This document shows, piece by piece, positions 42,119-50,963 of a stretch of DNA of 52,562 nucleotides. Below the pieces are notes generated by a model. That model had not been told where the DNA came from. It worked only from the letters and a program-made list of their open reading frames with translations, and did not search any database. Within the stretch, counting starts at the first letter, position 1. Every line of letters begins with the position of its first letter. This DNA is from JAWVYT01 sp964605205. Its GTDB lineage: Bacteria; Gemmatimonadota; Gemmatimonadetes; Longimicrobiales; RSA9. The stretch covers positions 1-52,562 of the forward strand of contig CAZSBL010000007.1 in the NCBI GenBank assembly GCA_964605205.1. The letters are read 5' to 3'. Made by a program: the position numbers and the translations under genes.

Positions 42119-42261
42119 GTCGGCCGGCTGCGCCGGCCTCCCGGGTAGCGGCTCGCTGCGCTCACCGCGGGTAGGTCGGCGGCTGCGCCGCCTCCCGTTT
42201 GGCGCCTCGCTGCGCTCGGCGCGGGTGGGGCGCTCGCCGGCTACGCTCGTTCCCGGCGGTT
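42115..42261 (+). repeat. Tandem palindromic repeats containing a stop codon
   Basis: Two units (42115-42170 and 42171-42224, then a partial third to about 42261) each begin GTAGGTCGGC and carry a GGC-rich palindrome and a CTCGCTGCGCTC module. The first TAG is the stop codon of the permease gene. The rest of the gap, 42262-42389, holds no recognisable element. Confidence 0.82.
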
Positions 42262-42389
42262 TCGCTGTTCCCGGGGGGGCGGGCTCCCGAGCGTTGATCG
42301 ACGGCACGCGCTGTCCCGAAACCGGACGGCCGCGCGTTCGGGAAGTGAGGGGGCGGCCGACATCAGGGTGGGAGGTGGGCGGTCGCCCC

Positions 42390-42418
42390 CGGACAAATCG
42401 GTCCGGACATGCTACTTT
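42390..42418 (+). promoter_or_regulatory. Extended -10 promoter of the metzincin gene
   Basis: CGGACA, a 17-nt spacer and TACTTT with an upstream TG (TGC-TACTTT) form a sigma-70-like extended -10 promoter. The start would be near 42425. GGAGGAG follows at 42432. Confidence 0.55.
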
Positions 42419-42462
42419 TGGAGTGCCGACCGGAGGAGAGTCACCCTATCGTGCTGCCAATT

Positions 42463-44361
42463 ATGATGAGACGCATCCTACCGCTGGGCTTCGCGCTGGT
42501 GTTGGTCGGGGCATGCTCCGATTTCTCGACCGCTCCAACGCGCGTGCCGGCGTCGTTCGAGATGAGCCCGGACAGTGTGCTGCTGTCCGAGGGCGAGACC
42601 GTGGGGTACGAGTACACCGTGCTGGACGAGGACGGGGAGCCGTACGACGGGCTGCCCGGGTGGGCGTCGCCGGCGTGGACGTACTCGAAGGACTCGGTGC
42701 TGAGCGTGGACCCGGCGGGTCTGGGCACGGCGGTGGGCCCGGGGGAGGTGCTGGGGACGGCCACGCTGAACGGGATGCAGGCGCAGACCGTGGTGCGCGT
42801 GAACCCGTCGGAGCTGCGGGTGGACTTCGTGTTCGCGCACATCAACCAGGGTACGCAGACGCGGGCGGGCAAGGTCCCGCTGGTAGCGGGTCGAGACGGG
42901 CTGCTGCGGGTCTATCTGCGGGGCAACAAGGCGAACTTCTTTCAGCCCAGGGTGTTGGGCACGTTCTACCGGGACGGCGCGGCCGTGCACGCGGTGGAGC
43001 TGACGCACGAAGCGGAGGGTCTGCCGGGTGTGCTGCGGGAAGATGACCTTACGCTGTCGTTCGACACACCGGTTCCGGGCTCGTTGCTGCAGCCGGGGAC
43101 GAGCGTGGTGTTCGAGGTGGACCCCGACGGTGTGATCCCGGCGTCGTCGGGGAGCACGCTGCGGTACCCGGCGACGGGAGAGCAGCCGCTGGACATCGTG
43201 GAGGTTCCGCCGTTCCGGCTGCGGCTGGTTCCGGTGACGCAATCGCAGAACGGACTGGAGTCGCGGTTCTCGGACGAGACGGCGGACGAGGCGACGGAGC
43301 TGACGGCCGCGGTCTTCCCGATGGGTGAGTTCGACGTGGATGTCCGGACCCCATACACCACGGATGTGGCGCTGAACACGGAGATGGGGTGGTCGCAGCT
43401 GATCGATGAGATCGCCACGCTGCGCCTGGACGATGAAAGCCCGCGCTACTACTACGGCGGGTTCACGCGGCCACCGGGCACGAGCTACCTGGGTCTCGGA
43501 TTCGTGGGCTACCCGGTGGCGATCGGGGTGGACGGGTCGCCGGAGACGCTGGCGCACGAGATCGGGCACACGCTAAACCTCCTTCACGCGCCGTGTGGCG
43601 GCCCGTCGGGGGTGGACGCCAACTACCCGTACCCCGGCGGCTACATCGGGAAGCTGGGGTGGGACCCGCGGAACGGAGAGATGAAGTACCCCGCGCAGCA
43701 GTTCGATCTGATGACGTATTGTGATCCGACGTGGATCAGCGACTACAACTACGAGCTGGTGATGGGCTACCGGCAGACGAGCCGGTACGACTCGGCGTTC
43801 TGGGCGCCGGAAACGGAGGCGGCGGCCGGGTTGGCGGCGTCTTCGGAGGGCTCGCTGATCGTGAACGTGGGCGTGTCCCGGGGCGCGCTGCGGCTCGGCC
43901 CGGTGGTGGAGTCGGAGGCGTCGGCCCAGGTACCACCGCTGGGCGGGCCGTACACGCTGGAAGGGCTGGACGAGACGGGTGGGGTGGTCTTCTCGCTCTC
44001 CTTCACCCCGCGTCCGCTGGATCACGGCGGTGCGCTGTTCAGCGCCGCGCTCCCTCGCTCGCTGGCCCAGCCGGAGCGGCTGGCCACACTGCGGGTGACG
44101 GGTCCGGAGGGTGTGCTGGAGGCGGGCCGCGCCACCTCGGGGCCGCCGCCGATGGCGGTCACCGAGGCGGGCGCCGGCCGACAGGTGGCGCGGTGGGACG
44201 CGACCACGTACCGGCTGGCGGTGGTCCGGGACCGGGCCACGGGCCGGATCGTGGCCATGGCGCGGGGCGGGGAGATCCCGCTCCCGGGTGACCCCTCGGA
44301 GCTGGACGTGACGCTGAGCGATGGCGTGCGGAGCCATCCCGTGGAGCTGGAGCAGCGGTGA
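42463..44361 (+). CDS. Secreted metzincin-like zinc metalloprotease lipoprotein
   Basis: The 632-residue protein has a lipoprotein signal (LPLGFALVLVGAC). An N-terminal Ig-like region follows (about 30-110, with VLLSEGETVGYEYTVLDEDG). The catalytic domain carries HEIGHTLNLLH from H365, a HExxHxxxxxH site with Asn in place of the usual metzincin Gly, and LMTYC near 417 as the Met-turn. The C-terminal 200 residues are beta-rich. It may degrade external proteins at the cell surface. The start is uncertain: ATG 42463 lies 24 nt from GGAGGAG, while GTG 42451 is 12 nt away. The barrel gene follows after 8 nt. Confidence 0.78.
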   Translation: MMRRILPLGFALVLVGACSDFSTAPTRVPASFEMSPDSVLLSEGETVGYEYTVLDEDGEPYDGLPGWASPAWTYSKDSVLSVDPAGLGTAVGPGEVLGTATLNGMQAQTVVRVNPSELRVDFVFAHINQGTQTRAGKVPLVAGRDGLLRVYLRGNKANFFQPRVLGTFYRDGAAVHAVELTHEAEGLPGVLREDDLTLSFDTPVPGSLLQPGTSVVFEVDPDGVIPASSGSTLRYPATGEQPLDIVEVPPFRLRLVPVTQSQNGLESRFSDETADEATELTAAVFPMGEFDVDVRTPYTTDVALNTEMGWSQLIDEIATLRLDDESPRYYYGGFTRPPGTSYLGLGFVGYPVAIGVDGSPETLAHEIGHTLNLLHAPCGGPSGVDANYPYPGGYIGKLGWDPRNGEMKYPAQQFDLMTYCDPTWISDYNYELVMGYRQTSRYDSAFWAPETEAAAGLAASSEGSLIVNVGVSRGALRLGPVVESEASAQVPPLGGPYTLEGLDETGGVVFSLSFTPRPLDHGGALFSAALPRSLAQPERLATLRVTGPEGVLEAGRATSGPPPMAVTEAGAGRQVARWDATTYRLAVVRDRATGRIVAMARGGEIPLPGDPSELDVTLSDGVRSHPVELEQR

Positions 44362-44369
44362 GGGGATCC

Positions 44370-44927
44370 ATGAGGCGGTATACGACGGCAGCGCTGTGCG
44401 TCATTCTGGGAGCGGCACTCTTCGCGGCGCCCGGCCACGCCCAGCGCGTGGCGGTGGAGCTCCGGGCCGGCGCGGCGGTGGGCAACTACAGCGGCACCGA
44501 CGCCGGGCTGGAACTGGTGCCAGCGCCGTCGTTCGCGTTCACGGCGGAGCTGGGGCTGACGGAGTCGCTGGGGCTCTACGCCGGGATCAACCGGAGCTCG
44601 TTCGGGTGTGACGAAGCGCTCTGCGCCACGCAGGACGTGCTGCTGACCAGCCAGGGCGTGGCGGCGGGCGGCCGGGCCTCCCTCGGCCCCGGCTGGGTGC
44701 GGGCCGGGGTGGCGTTGCAGCAGCTCGAGATCGACTCCGACGTGGACACGGAGACCGCCGACTTCGGGATCGGCTGGGACCTGGCCGTGGGGCTCGACTT
44801 CCCCATGGGCCGCAGCTTCCGGGTGAGGCCGGGCGTGACCTACCTGCGCCATTCGGCGGTGACGCCCACCGAAGACGGGCACGCGGCCATCCTGGCGTTC
44901 GAGGTGGGCGTGGCCATGCGTTTCTAG
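44370..44927 (+). CDS. Small outer-membrane beta-barrel protein
   Basis: The 185-residue protein has a signal peptide (ALCVILGAALFAAPGHAQ) and about eight alternating beta strands, and it ends in Phe, like OmpA/OmpX-type barrels. One cysteine pair (FGCDEALCATQ) lies in a probable outer loop. GAGGGG lies 4 nt before ATG 44370. It is 8 nt downstream of the metalloprotease, so the two are probably one operon. Function is unknown. Confidence 0.75.
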   Translation: MRRYTTAALCVILGAALFAAPGHAQRVAVELRAGAAVGNYSGTDAGLELVPAPSFAFTAELGLTESLGLYAGINRSSFGCDEALCATQDVLLTSQGVAAGGRASLGPGWVRAGVALQQLEIDSDVDTETADFGIGWDLAVGLDFPMGRSFRVRPGVTYLRHSAVTPTEDGHAAILAFEVGVAMRF

Positions 44928-44999
44928 CGGGATCGGCTCGGGCACAAGTCGTCCCAACGCGCTATTCCTCTGCCCCACCGCGTCGGCCATCATGGGCGC

Positions 45000-46556
45000 A
45001 TGTTAGCGACCATACTGAGTGGAGCGATCCTGGGCGTCGACGCGTACCCGGTGCGGGTGGAGGTGGACCTGGCGCGGGGGCTGCCGTCGATGAGCGTGGT
45101 GGGGCTGCCGCAGGGGGCGGTGCGGGAAGGGCGGGAGCGGGTGACGGCGGCGCTCACCAACAGCGGGTACGGACTGCCGCCGAAACGGATCACGGTGAAC
45201 CTGGCCCCGGCGGACGTGCCGAAGAGCGGGAGCGCGTTCGACCTGCCGATCGCGCTGGGGGTGCTGACCGCGGCCGGAGAGCTGGGCGACTGCGCGGAGC
45301 GAGCGTGTTTCCTGGGCGAGCTGGGGCTGGATGGCGGGCTGCGATCGGTGCACGGCGCGCTGGCGGTGGCGCTCCGGTGCCGGGAGCTGGGTCTGGCGGA
45401 GCTGGTGGTGCCCGCGCCAAACGCGGCGGAGGCGGCGGTGGTGGAGGGGGTGGTGGTGTACGGGGCCCACACGCTGGCGGAGGTGGTGGGCCACCTGTCG
45501 GGCGAGGCGCGGTTGACGGCGACCCGGGGCCGGGCGATGGCGTCGGGTCGAGCGCCCCGGGGGCTGGACTTCGCGGAGGTGCGGGGTCAGGGGGTGGCCC
45601 GTCGGGCGCTGGAGATCGCGGCCGCGGGCGGGCACAACGTGATCCTGATCGGGCCGCCGGGCGCGGGCAAGTCGATGATGGCGCGGCGGCTGCCGTCGAT
45701 CCTGCCGCCGCTGACCCGGGACGAGGCGCTGGAGGCGACGCGCGTGCATTCAGTGGCGGGGCGGCTGCCGCCGGGGAGCGGGCTGCTGGCGCAGCGCCCG
45801 TTCCGGGCGCCGCACCACGCGGTGTCGGATGCCGGGCTGGTGGGGGGCGGTGGGGTGCCGCGCCCCGGTGAGGCGAGCCTGGCGCATCACGGGGTGCTGT
45901 TCCTGGACGAGCTGCCAGAGTTCCGCCGCTCGGCGCTCGAGTCGCTCCGACAGCCGCTGGAGGATGGGAGCATCCATATCGGCCGGGCCCGGGCCACGGT
46001 GCGGCTGCCCGCCCGGTTCATGCTGGTGGCGGCCATGAATCCGTGCCCGTGCGGCCATCACGGCGACAGCCGGCGGAAGTGCACCTGCTCGGCCACGCGG
46101 ATCCGTCACTACCGGGCCCGGGTCTCGGGGCCGCTGCTGGACCGGATCGACCTGCACGTGAACGTGCCGGCCACGCAGGCGGAGGCGCTGGTGGGGCGGC
46201 GCCCATCGGAGCCCAGCGCGGTGATGCGGGACCGGGTAGTGGTGGCCCGGGAGCGGCAGCTGCGACGCTACGACAGCCTGGGGGTGTACTGCAACGCGCA
46301 GCTGGGGCCGCGGGCCACGCGGGAGCACTGCGGGCTGGACGATCCCGGTGCGACGTTGCTGGAGAAGTCGATCCAGGACGTGGGGCTGTCCGGGCGGGCG
46401 TACCACCGGATCCTGCGGGTGGCGCGGACGATCGCGGACCTGGATGGCGCGCCTGTGATCGACCCGGACCACGTGGCCGAGGCGATCCAGTACCGGACGC
46501 TGGATCGACCGGTGATGGCGGAAGCGGACGAGGAGCGGGAAGCGGACGTGGCCTGA
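45000..46556 (+). CDS. comM: YifB/ComM-family Mg-chelatase-like AAA+ ATPase
   Basis: The 518-residue protein has an N-terminal Lon-protease-like fold (VRVEVDLARGLPSMSVVGLP), Walker A GPPGAGKS from G218 and Walker B VLFLDELPEF. A CPCGHHGD...CTC cysteine cluster and sensor regions follow. ComM is a hexameric helicase that helps branch migration during natural transformation. Family members also occur in species not known to be competent. It stands alone with a 72-nt upstream gap. Confidence 0.92.
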   Translation: MLATILSGAILGVDAYPVRVEVDLARGLPSMSVVGLPQGAVREGRERVTAALTNSGYGLPPKRITVNLAPADVPKSGSAFDLPIALGVLTAAGELGDCAERACFLGELGLDGGLRSVHGALAVALRCRELGLAELVVPAPNAAEAAVVEGVVVYGAHTLAEVVGHLSGEARLTATRGRAMASGRAPRGLDFAEVRGQGVARRALEIAAAGGHNVILIGPPGAGKSMMARRLPSILPPLTRDEALEATRVHSVAGRLPPGSGLLAQRPFRAPHHAVSDAGLVGGGGVPRPGEASLAHHGVLFLDELPEFRRSALESLRQPLEDGSIHIGRARATVRLPARFMLVAAMNPCPCGHHGDSRRKCTCSATRIRHYRARVSGPLLDRIDLHVNVPATQAEALVGRRPSEPSAVMRDRVVVARERQLRRYDSLGVYCNAQLGPRATREHCGLDDPGATLLEKSIQDVGLSGRAYHRILRVARTIADLDGAPVIDPDHVAEAIQYRTLDRPVMAEADEEREADVA

Positions 46557-46612
46557 CGGCGAGGGTGGCTGGCGAGGCCGGGCGGGTTGATGTCTGGCGC
46601 CGGGTGCAGGGG

Positions 46613-47065
46613 CTACGGCGCGGGCTCGACCGTGAGGGTGTAGGCGCCGGTGTCGTCGGGCTGGTAGGAAGAGACGCCGAGGAGGGTGCATCCGGCGCCG
46701 AAGTCGCGGGCGAGGGATACCGTGATCTCGCCGGTGCCCCGCGGCGGGTCCGCCAGGAAGGCCTGGGCCACCACGTCACCGGTGGAGCCGAAGACCAGGA
46801 TCAGCGGCTGGATCTCGACGGAGCTGACCCGGACGATCAGGCGGGCCGGCGCATCGAGGCGGAGCGCCCAGTAGTCGACGAAGGCGCCGGCGAGCCGGGC
46901 ATCGCCGGAAAGGAGGGTCGCCTCCACGGGCTCGCCGACCGCCACCGTGGGCTGGTCCAAGCAGACGGGTCTGCTGGCGGTGGGGTCTTCGTCGCACGCC
47001 GCGAAGAGGGCCGCGAGGACGAGCGCACACCACCGGAGATACGGGCGTTCGGCTCCCGCCGTCAC
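46613..47065 (-). CDS. Small lipoprotein with PPC-like domain
   Basis: The 150-residue protein starts at GTG 47065 with GGAG 5 nt upstream and has a lipoprotein signal (ALVLAALFAAC). The mature part resembles a bacterial pre-peptidase C-terminal (PPC) fold: DYWALRLDAPARLIVRVSS, LILVFGSTGDVVAQ and TGAYTLTVEP. Such domains usually accompany secreted enzymes, but none is fused here. It is convergent with comM and divergent from larE. Confidence 0.7.
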   Translation of the reverse strand: MTAGAERPYLRWCALVLAALFAACDEDPTASRPVCLDQPTVAVGEPVEATLLSGDARLAGAFVDYWALRLDAPARLIVRVSSVEIQPLILVFGSTGDVVAQAFLADPPRGTGEITVSLARDFGAGCTLLGVSSYQPDDTGAYTLTVEPAP

Positions 47066-47174
47066 AGCGACTCCGGGTCTGTCAGGTTCAGAGGGTCGGA
47101 GGCATGGGTACGCGTCCGGCCTCGCCGCGTCAAGCCGGGGTGGAACCGGGGATCATGGCGGGCGGCGTCACGGG

Positions 47175-47203
47175 TTGTCCTGGCCCCCGGGATTCGGTAG
47201 CTT
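47175..47203 (+). promoter_or_regulatory. Promoter of larE
   Basis: TTGTCC, a 17-nt spacer and TAGCTT form a sigma-70-like promoter. The start would be near 47210, about 60 nt before the larE start codon. Confidence 0.55.
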
Positions 47204-47273
47204 CGCGCCGGGCGCGGGACACCGATGTGCGGTGGCGGCGCCGGTGCGCGGGTCACACGGAAGCGGGGCGCGG

Positions 47274-48101
47274 TTGGACGCAGCGACACTGTGGCGGAAG
47301 CGGGCGAAGCTGGAGGCGGTCCTGGAAGACTGCCATTCGGTCTGCGTCGGGTACAGCGGCGGCGTGGACAGTGTCTTCCTGGCTCATTTCGCCGTGGCTG
47401 TGCTGGGTCGGGGGCGGGTCCTGGCGGTGACGGGGCGGTCGGCGGCGTACCCGGCGGTGCAGCACCGGATGGCGCTGGATTGCGTGTCCCGGTTCGGGAT
47501 CCCGCACCTGGAGATCGAGACCCGTGAGATGGACGACCCGAACTACGCCGCGAACCCCACGAACCGCTGCTACTACTGCAAGTCGGAGCTGTGGGAGCGG
47601 CTGGACGGAGTGGCGGCGGAGCACGGGCTGCGTACCGTGGTGAACGGCTCGAACGCCGATGACGCCACGGACCACCGGCCGGGGGAGGCGGCGGCGGTGG
47701 AGCGGGGCGTGCGTTCGCCGCTGCGGGAAGCGGGGCTGACGAAGGCCGAGATCCGGCTGCTCTCCCGGGAGCAGGGTCTGCCCACGTGGGACCAGCCGGC
47801 GAGCCCGTGTCTGGCCAGTCGGCTGGTGTACGGGCTGGCGGTGACGGAAGAGCGACTGCGGCAGGTGGAGCGGGCCGAAGCGCTGCTGCGCGAGCACGGG
47901 CTGCGGGAGCTGCGGGTCCGACACCATGGGCGAGAGGCTCGGGTGGAGGCGGCGCCGGCGGAGCTGGATCGGGCGACGGCGCTGGTGGCCGAGCTCGGGG
48001 GCCGGATGCGGGCGCTGGGCTTCGACGCGGTGCTGCTGGACGTTCAGGGCTACCGCCGAGGCGCGTTGAACGAAGGGCTCGTAGAGCTGAAGGCGGGGTA
48101 A
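47274..48101 (+). CDS. larE: LarE-family ATP-dependent sulfur transferase
   Basis: The 275-residue PP-loop protein has SGGVDS at 28-33 and NGSNADD, which bind and adenylate substrate. It keeps three cysteines: C99 and C102 in NRCYYCK and C179 in SPCLASR. In LarE the last is the sulfur source. Members with all three are proposed to hold a [4Fe-4S] cluster and turn over repeatedly. LarE helps build the nickel-pincer cofactor of lactate racemase. No larA, larB or larC is in the window, so another sulfur acceptor is possible. I start at TTG 47274, where homology begins; GTG 47244 is an alternative. Confidence 0.85.
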   Translation: MDAATLWRKRAKLEAVLEDCHSVCVGYSGGVDSVFLAHFAVAVLGRGRVLAVTGRSAAYPAVQHRMALDCVSRFGIPHLEIETREMDDPNYAANPTNRCYYCKSELWERLDGVAAEHGLRTVVNGSNADDATDHRPGEAAAVERGVRSPLREAGLTKAEIRLLSREQGLPTWDQPASPCLASRLVYGLAVTEERLRQVERAEALLREHGLRELRVRHHGREARVEAAPAELDRATALVAELGGRMRALGFDAVLLDVQGYRRGALNEGLVELKAG

Positions 48102-48334
48102 TGGTGGAGTCGGGCGAGGGGAAGCTGGAGGAGGTGCGTCGCATACTCGAGGACGCGGGGATCGAGGCAACGGTCCGGGCCGCGGGCCAGGACGGTGAGA
48201 TCGCGGCGGTCCAGGGGTCGCCCGATCTGCGGGAACCGCTGGCCCGGGTGGCGCCGGCGCTCCAGGCGGCGGGATTCCGCTACGTGGCGCTCGAGCTGGA
48301 CAACGGACGGGGCGAACCAGAACAGGATTCATGA
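48101..48334 (+). CDS. Stand-alone paralogue of the LarE C-terminal subdomain
   Basis: The 77-residue protein overlaps the larE stop by one base (TAATG). Its pattern (VRRILEDAGIEATVR...LARVAPALQAAGFRYVALELD) parallels the LarE C-terminus just upstream (ALLREHGLRELRVR...ELGGRMRALGFDAVLLDVQGY). The likely origin is a partial duplication of larE. It has no cysteine. Its stop overlaps the thpR start (ATGA). It may serve as a subunit or binding module for LarE; this is inference. Confidence 0.65.
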   Translation: MVESGEGKLEEVRRILEDAGIEATVRAAGQDGEIAAVQGSPDLREPLARVAPALQAAGFRYVALELDNGRGEPEQDS

Positions 48335-48921
48335 GACTCTTCATCGCCATCAACTTCACGGTCAAGGACCGCCAGCGGATGTACAGTGCGGCCCGCAAGC
48401 TCCGGGACGCGGAGCTGCCGGTACGTTGGGTGGATATCGAGCAGCTGCACATGACGCTCAAGTTCCTGGGCGAAGTGCGGCCGGAGCGCGTGAAGGACGT
48501 GAAGGCGGCCGTGGCGCAGGTGGCGGAGAAGACGGAGCCGTTCCCCATGGTGGTGAGGGGTGCGGGTGCGTTCCCGACCATGCGTCGTCCGAAGGTGATC
48601 TGGCTGGGCGCCGACGCCTCGCCGCAGCTGCGCTGCCTGAAGCACGACGTGGAGTGGGAGCTGGCGCCGCAGGGCTTCGAGCGTGAGGTCCGGGCGTTCC
48701 ACCCGCACATCACGCTGGGGCGCGCGACGAAGGAGGCCCGGGCCGGTGATTTCCGGGGATTCGAGGCGGTGGTGGACGCCATGGACTTCGAGCGGGAGAT
48801 CACCGTGCGGAACGTGGACCTGATGGAGAGCTTCCTCTCCGCGAAAGGGCCGCGGTACGAGAAGCTCATGTCCGCCAAGCTCGGCCAGGCCGCGGAGGAT
48901 ATCCTGGCCCGGGCGGGATAG
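48331..48921 (+). CDS. thpR: RNA 2',3'-cyclic phosphodiesterase
   Basis: The 196-residue protein of the 2H phosphoesterase superfamily has both catalytic motifs, HMTL at 40-43 and HITL at 126-129, and the typical start MRLFIAINF. It opens 2',3'-cyclic phosphates on RNA to 2'-phosphates. It is translationally coupled to the LarE-like small gene. A membrane protein gene follows after 6 nt. Confidence 0.92.
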   Translation: MRLFIAINFTVKDRQRMYSAARKLRDAELPVRWVDIEQLHMTLKFLGEVRPERVKDVKAAVAQVAEKTEPFPMVVRGAGAFPTMRRPKVIWLGADASPQLRCLKHDVEWELAPQGFEREVRAFHPHITLGRATKEARAGDFRGFEAVVDAMDFEREITVRNVDLMESFLSAKGPRYEKLMSAKLGQAAEDILARAG

Positions 48922-48927
48922 GCCGCG

Positions 48928-49569
48928 GTGCTGCGGTTCCTGGGCGGCTGCGCGGGCCGGCTCCTGACGCTGGCGCTGACCGTAGCCGTGCTGGCCGTGG
49001 CATGGTACAACCGGCACGAGCTGGTGGCGCTGGTGGATGAGCTGCTGGACCGGGAGCCGGAGGTGTCGGCGGTGGTAGCCGACGAGGCGGCCGCCCGGCT
49101 GGCGGCCCTGGATGACGGGACCGCCACCCGCGCGGTCTTCCACACAGCGGAGCTGCAGTCGCTGATCCTGTACCGGTGGGCCCCGTTCCTGCCCGCGTCG
49201 CTGGGACACCCCCGGGTGGCACTCGACGCCGGTCGGATCACGTTGGAAGGCTACGTGCCCACCGATGCGTTCGTCCGGATCGATGAGCTGCGCGAGGTCA
49301 TCGGCTTCCTGCCGGACACGGCCTCGGTCCGCATGGTGGCCTCCGTCGTGCCGCTGGACCGTGGGCACGTCTCGCTGGAGGTGCATGAGCTGGGCGCAGC
49401 CGGCGTCCCTCTTCCGGGGCGGCTGATCCCGCCGATCCTGGCACGGCTGGGGCCGGAGGGGCTGCCGGACGTGAGCCGGAACGCGCTGGCGATCCCGCTA
49501 CCGGCCCGGATCGAGCACGTCTACGTCAGCGGGGACAGCCTCGTGGTCACGGCACGGGGAGGAGGATAG
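48928..49569 (+). CDS. Single-pass membrane-anchored protein, unknown
   Basis: The 213-residue protein starts at GTG 48928 and has one N-terminal TM segment (LLTLALTVAVLAVAWY). A beta-rich outer domain includes ITLEGYVPTDAFVRIDELRE and IEHVYVSGDSLVVTARG. The layout is reminiscent of DUF2993/LmeA-like lipid-associated proteins, but I would not insist. It lies 6 nt after thpR and 1 nt before the response-regulator gene, in one operon. Confidence 0.7.
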   Translation: MLRFLGGCAGRLLTLALTVAVLAVAWYNRHELVALVDELLDREPEVSAVVADEAAARLAALDDGTATRAVFHTAELQSLILYRWAPFLPASLGHPRVALDAGRITLEGYVPTDAFVRIDELREVIGFLPDTASVRMVASVVPLDRGHVSLEVHELGAAGVPLPGRLIPPILARLGPEGLPDVSRNALAIPLPARIEHVYVSGDSLVVTARGGG

Positions 49570-49570
49570 T

Positions 49571-50929
49571 ATGGCCCGGATCCTGGTGGTCGACGACGAG
49601 GAAGGCATTCGCCACGTCCTGAAGCAGGTGCTGGAGTACGAGGGGCACGAGGTGGCGACGGCGTCCGGGGGCGGCGAGGCGCTCGGGTTGCACGAGTCGT
49701 TCGAGCCGGACCTCACGTTCCTGGATGTGAAGATGGCCCGGATGGACGGGCTGGAGGTGCTGGCCCGGATCCGGGAGAAGGAGCCGGAGGCGCTGGTGGT
49801 CATGATCAGCGGGCACGGCTCCATCGAGACGGCAGTGGAGGCCACGCGCAGGGGCGCGTACGACTTCCTGGAGAAGCCGCTGGACACCGACCGGATCCTG
49901 GTCACCATCCGGAACGCGCTGCAGACCCGGGGGCTCTCCCAGGAGGTGACCCGGCTCCGGGACGAGGTGGAGAGCAAGTACGAGATCGTGGGCCGCAGCT
50001 TCGCCATCCGGACGGTGCTGGAGCGGATCGAGAAGGTGGGGCCCACGGACGCGCGGGTGCTGATCACCGGGGAGAACGGGAGCGGGAAGGAGCTGGTGGC
50101 CCGGGCGCTGCACCGTGTCTCGCCCCGGGCCGAGGAGCCGTTCGTGGAGGTGAACTGCGCCGCGATCCCGAGCGAGCTGATCGAGAGCGAGCTGTTCGGC
50201 CACGTGAAGGGCGCGTTCACCGGCGCCCACGCGGATCGGGCGGGGAAGTTCGAGCGGGCGGACGGCGGCACGCTCTTCCTCGACGAGGTCGGCGACATGA
50301 GCCTGAGTGCGCAGGCGAAGGTGCTGCGGACGCTGCAGGACGGAGTGGTGACCCGCGTGGGCGGCGAGAGCTCGACCACGGTGGACGTGCGGGTCATTGC
50401 CGCCACCAACAAGGACCTGGAGGCCGAGATCGAGGCCGGCCGGTTCCGCGAGGACCTCTACTTCCGCCTCAACGTGGTGCCGCTCCACGTCCCGCCGCTC
50501 CGCGACCGGCGCGACGATATCCCCATGCTGGTCCGTCACTTCACGGAACAGGCCATCGAGGAGCAGCGGCTGCCGCCCCGTCGGCTCGCGCCACAGGCGG
50601 TGGAGCGGCTCGTGGACATGGACTGGCCCGGGAACGTGCGGGAGCTCAAGAACACCGTGGAGCGGCTGCTGATCCTGTCCCGCGGGCCGGAAGTGGGCGC
50701 CCAGGAGGTGGAGCGGCTGCTCGGTGGGGCCCAGGGGGCGGGGCTGCCCTCCGAGCTGATGCGGGCCGACACCTTCGCCGAGTTCAAGGACCGGGCGGAG
50801 AAGGCCTACATCCTGGGCAAGCTGCGCGAGCACGAGTGGAACGTGAGTGCCACCGCCCGGTCGATCGACATGCCGCGCTCGAACCTGTACAAGAAGATCG
50901 ACAAGTACGGGCTGCAGCGGGAGGAGTGA
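49571..50929 (+). CDS. Sigma-54-dependent response regulator (NtrC/NtrX family)
   Basis: The 452-residue regulator has a receiver domain with phospho-acceptor D52 (TFLDVK). The AAA+ domain has Walker A GENGSGKE at 167-174, the sigma-54 contact loop GAFTGA at 214-219 and LFLDEVGD. A Fis-type helix-turn-helix lies at the C-terminus (NVSATARSIDMPRSNLYKKI). It drives RpoN-dependent promoters when phosphorylated. No kinase is adjacent; the NtrY-like kinase at 32439 is a plausible partner by family pairing only. Confidence 0.93.
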   Translation: MARILVVDDEEGIRHVLKQVLEYEGHEVATASGGGEALGLHESFEPDLTFLDVKMARMDGLEVLARIREKEPEALVVMISGHGSIETAVEATRRGAYDFLEKPLDTDRILVTIRNALQTRGLSQEVTRLRDEVESKYEIVGRSFAIRTVLERIEKVGPTDARVLITGENGSGKELVARALHRVSPRAEEPFVEVNCAAIPSELIESELFGHVKGAFTGAHADRAGKFERADGGTLFLDEVGDMSLSAQAKVLRTLQDGVVTRVGGESSTTVDVRVIAATNKDLEAEIEAGRFREDLYFRLNVVPLHVPPLRDRRDDIPMLVRHFTEQAIEEQRLPPRRLAPQAVERLVDMDWPGNVRELKNTVERLLILSRGPEVGAQEVERLLGGAQGAGLPSELMRADTFAEFKDRAEKAYILGKLREHEWNVSATARSIDMPRSNLYKKIDKYGLQREE

Positions 50930-50963
50930 GAGGCGGGAGGTGCGAACTGGGTGGGGTGAGGGT

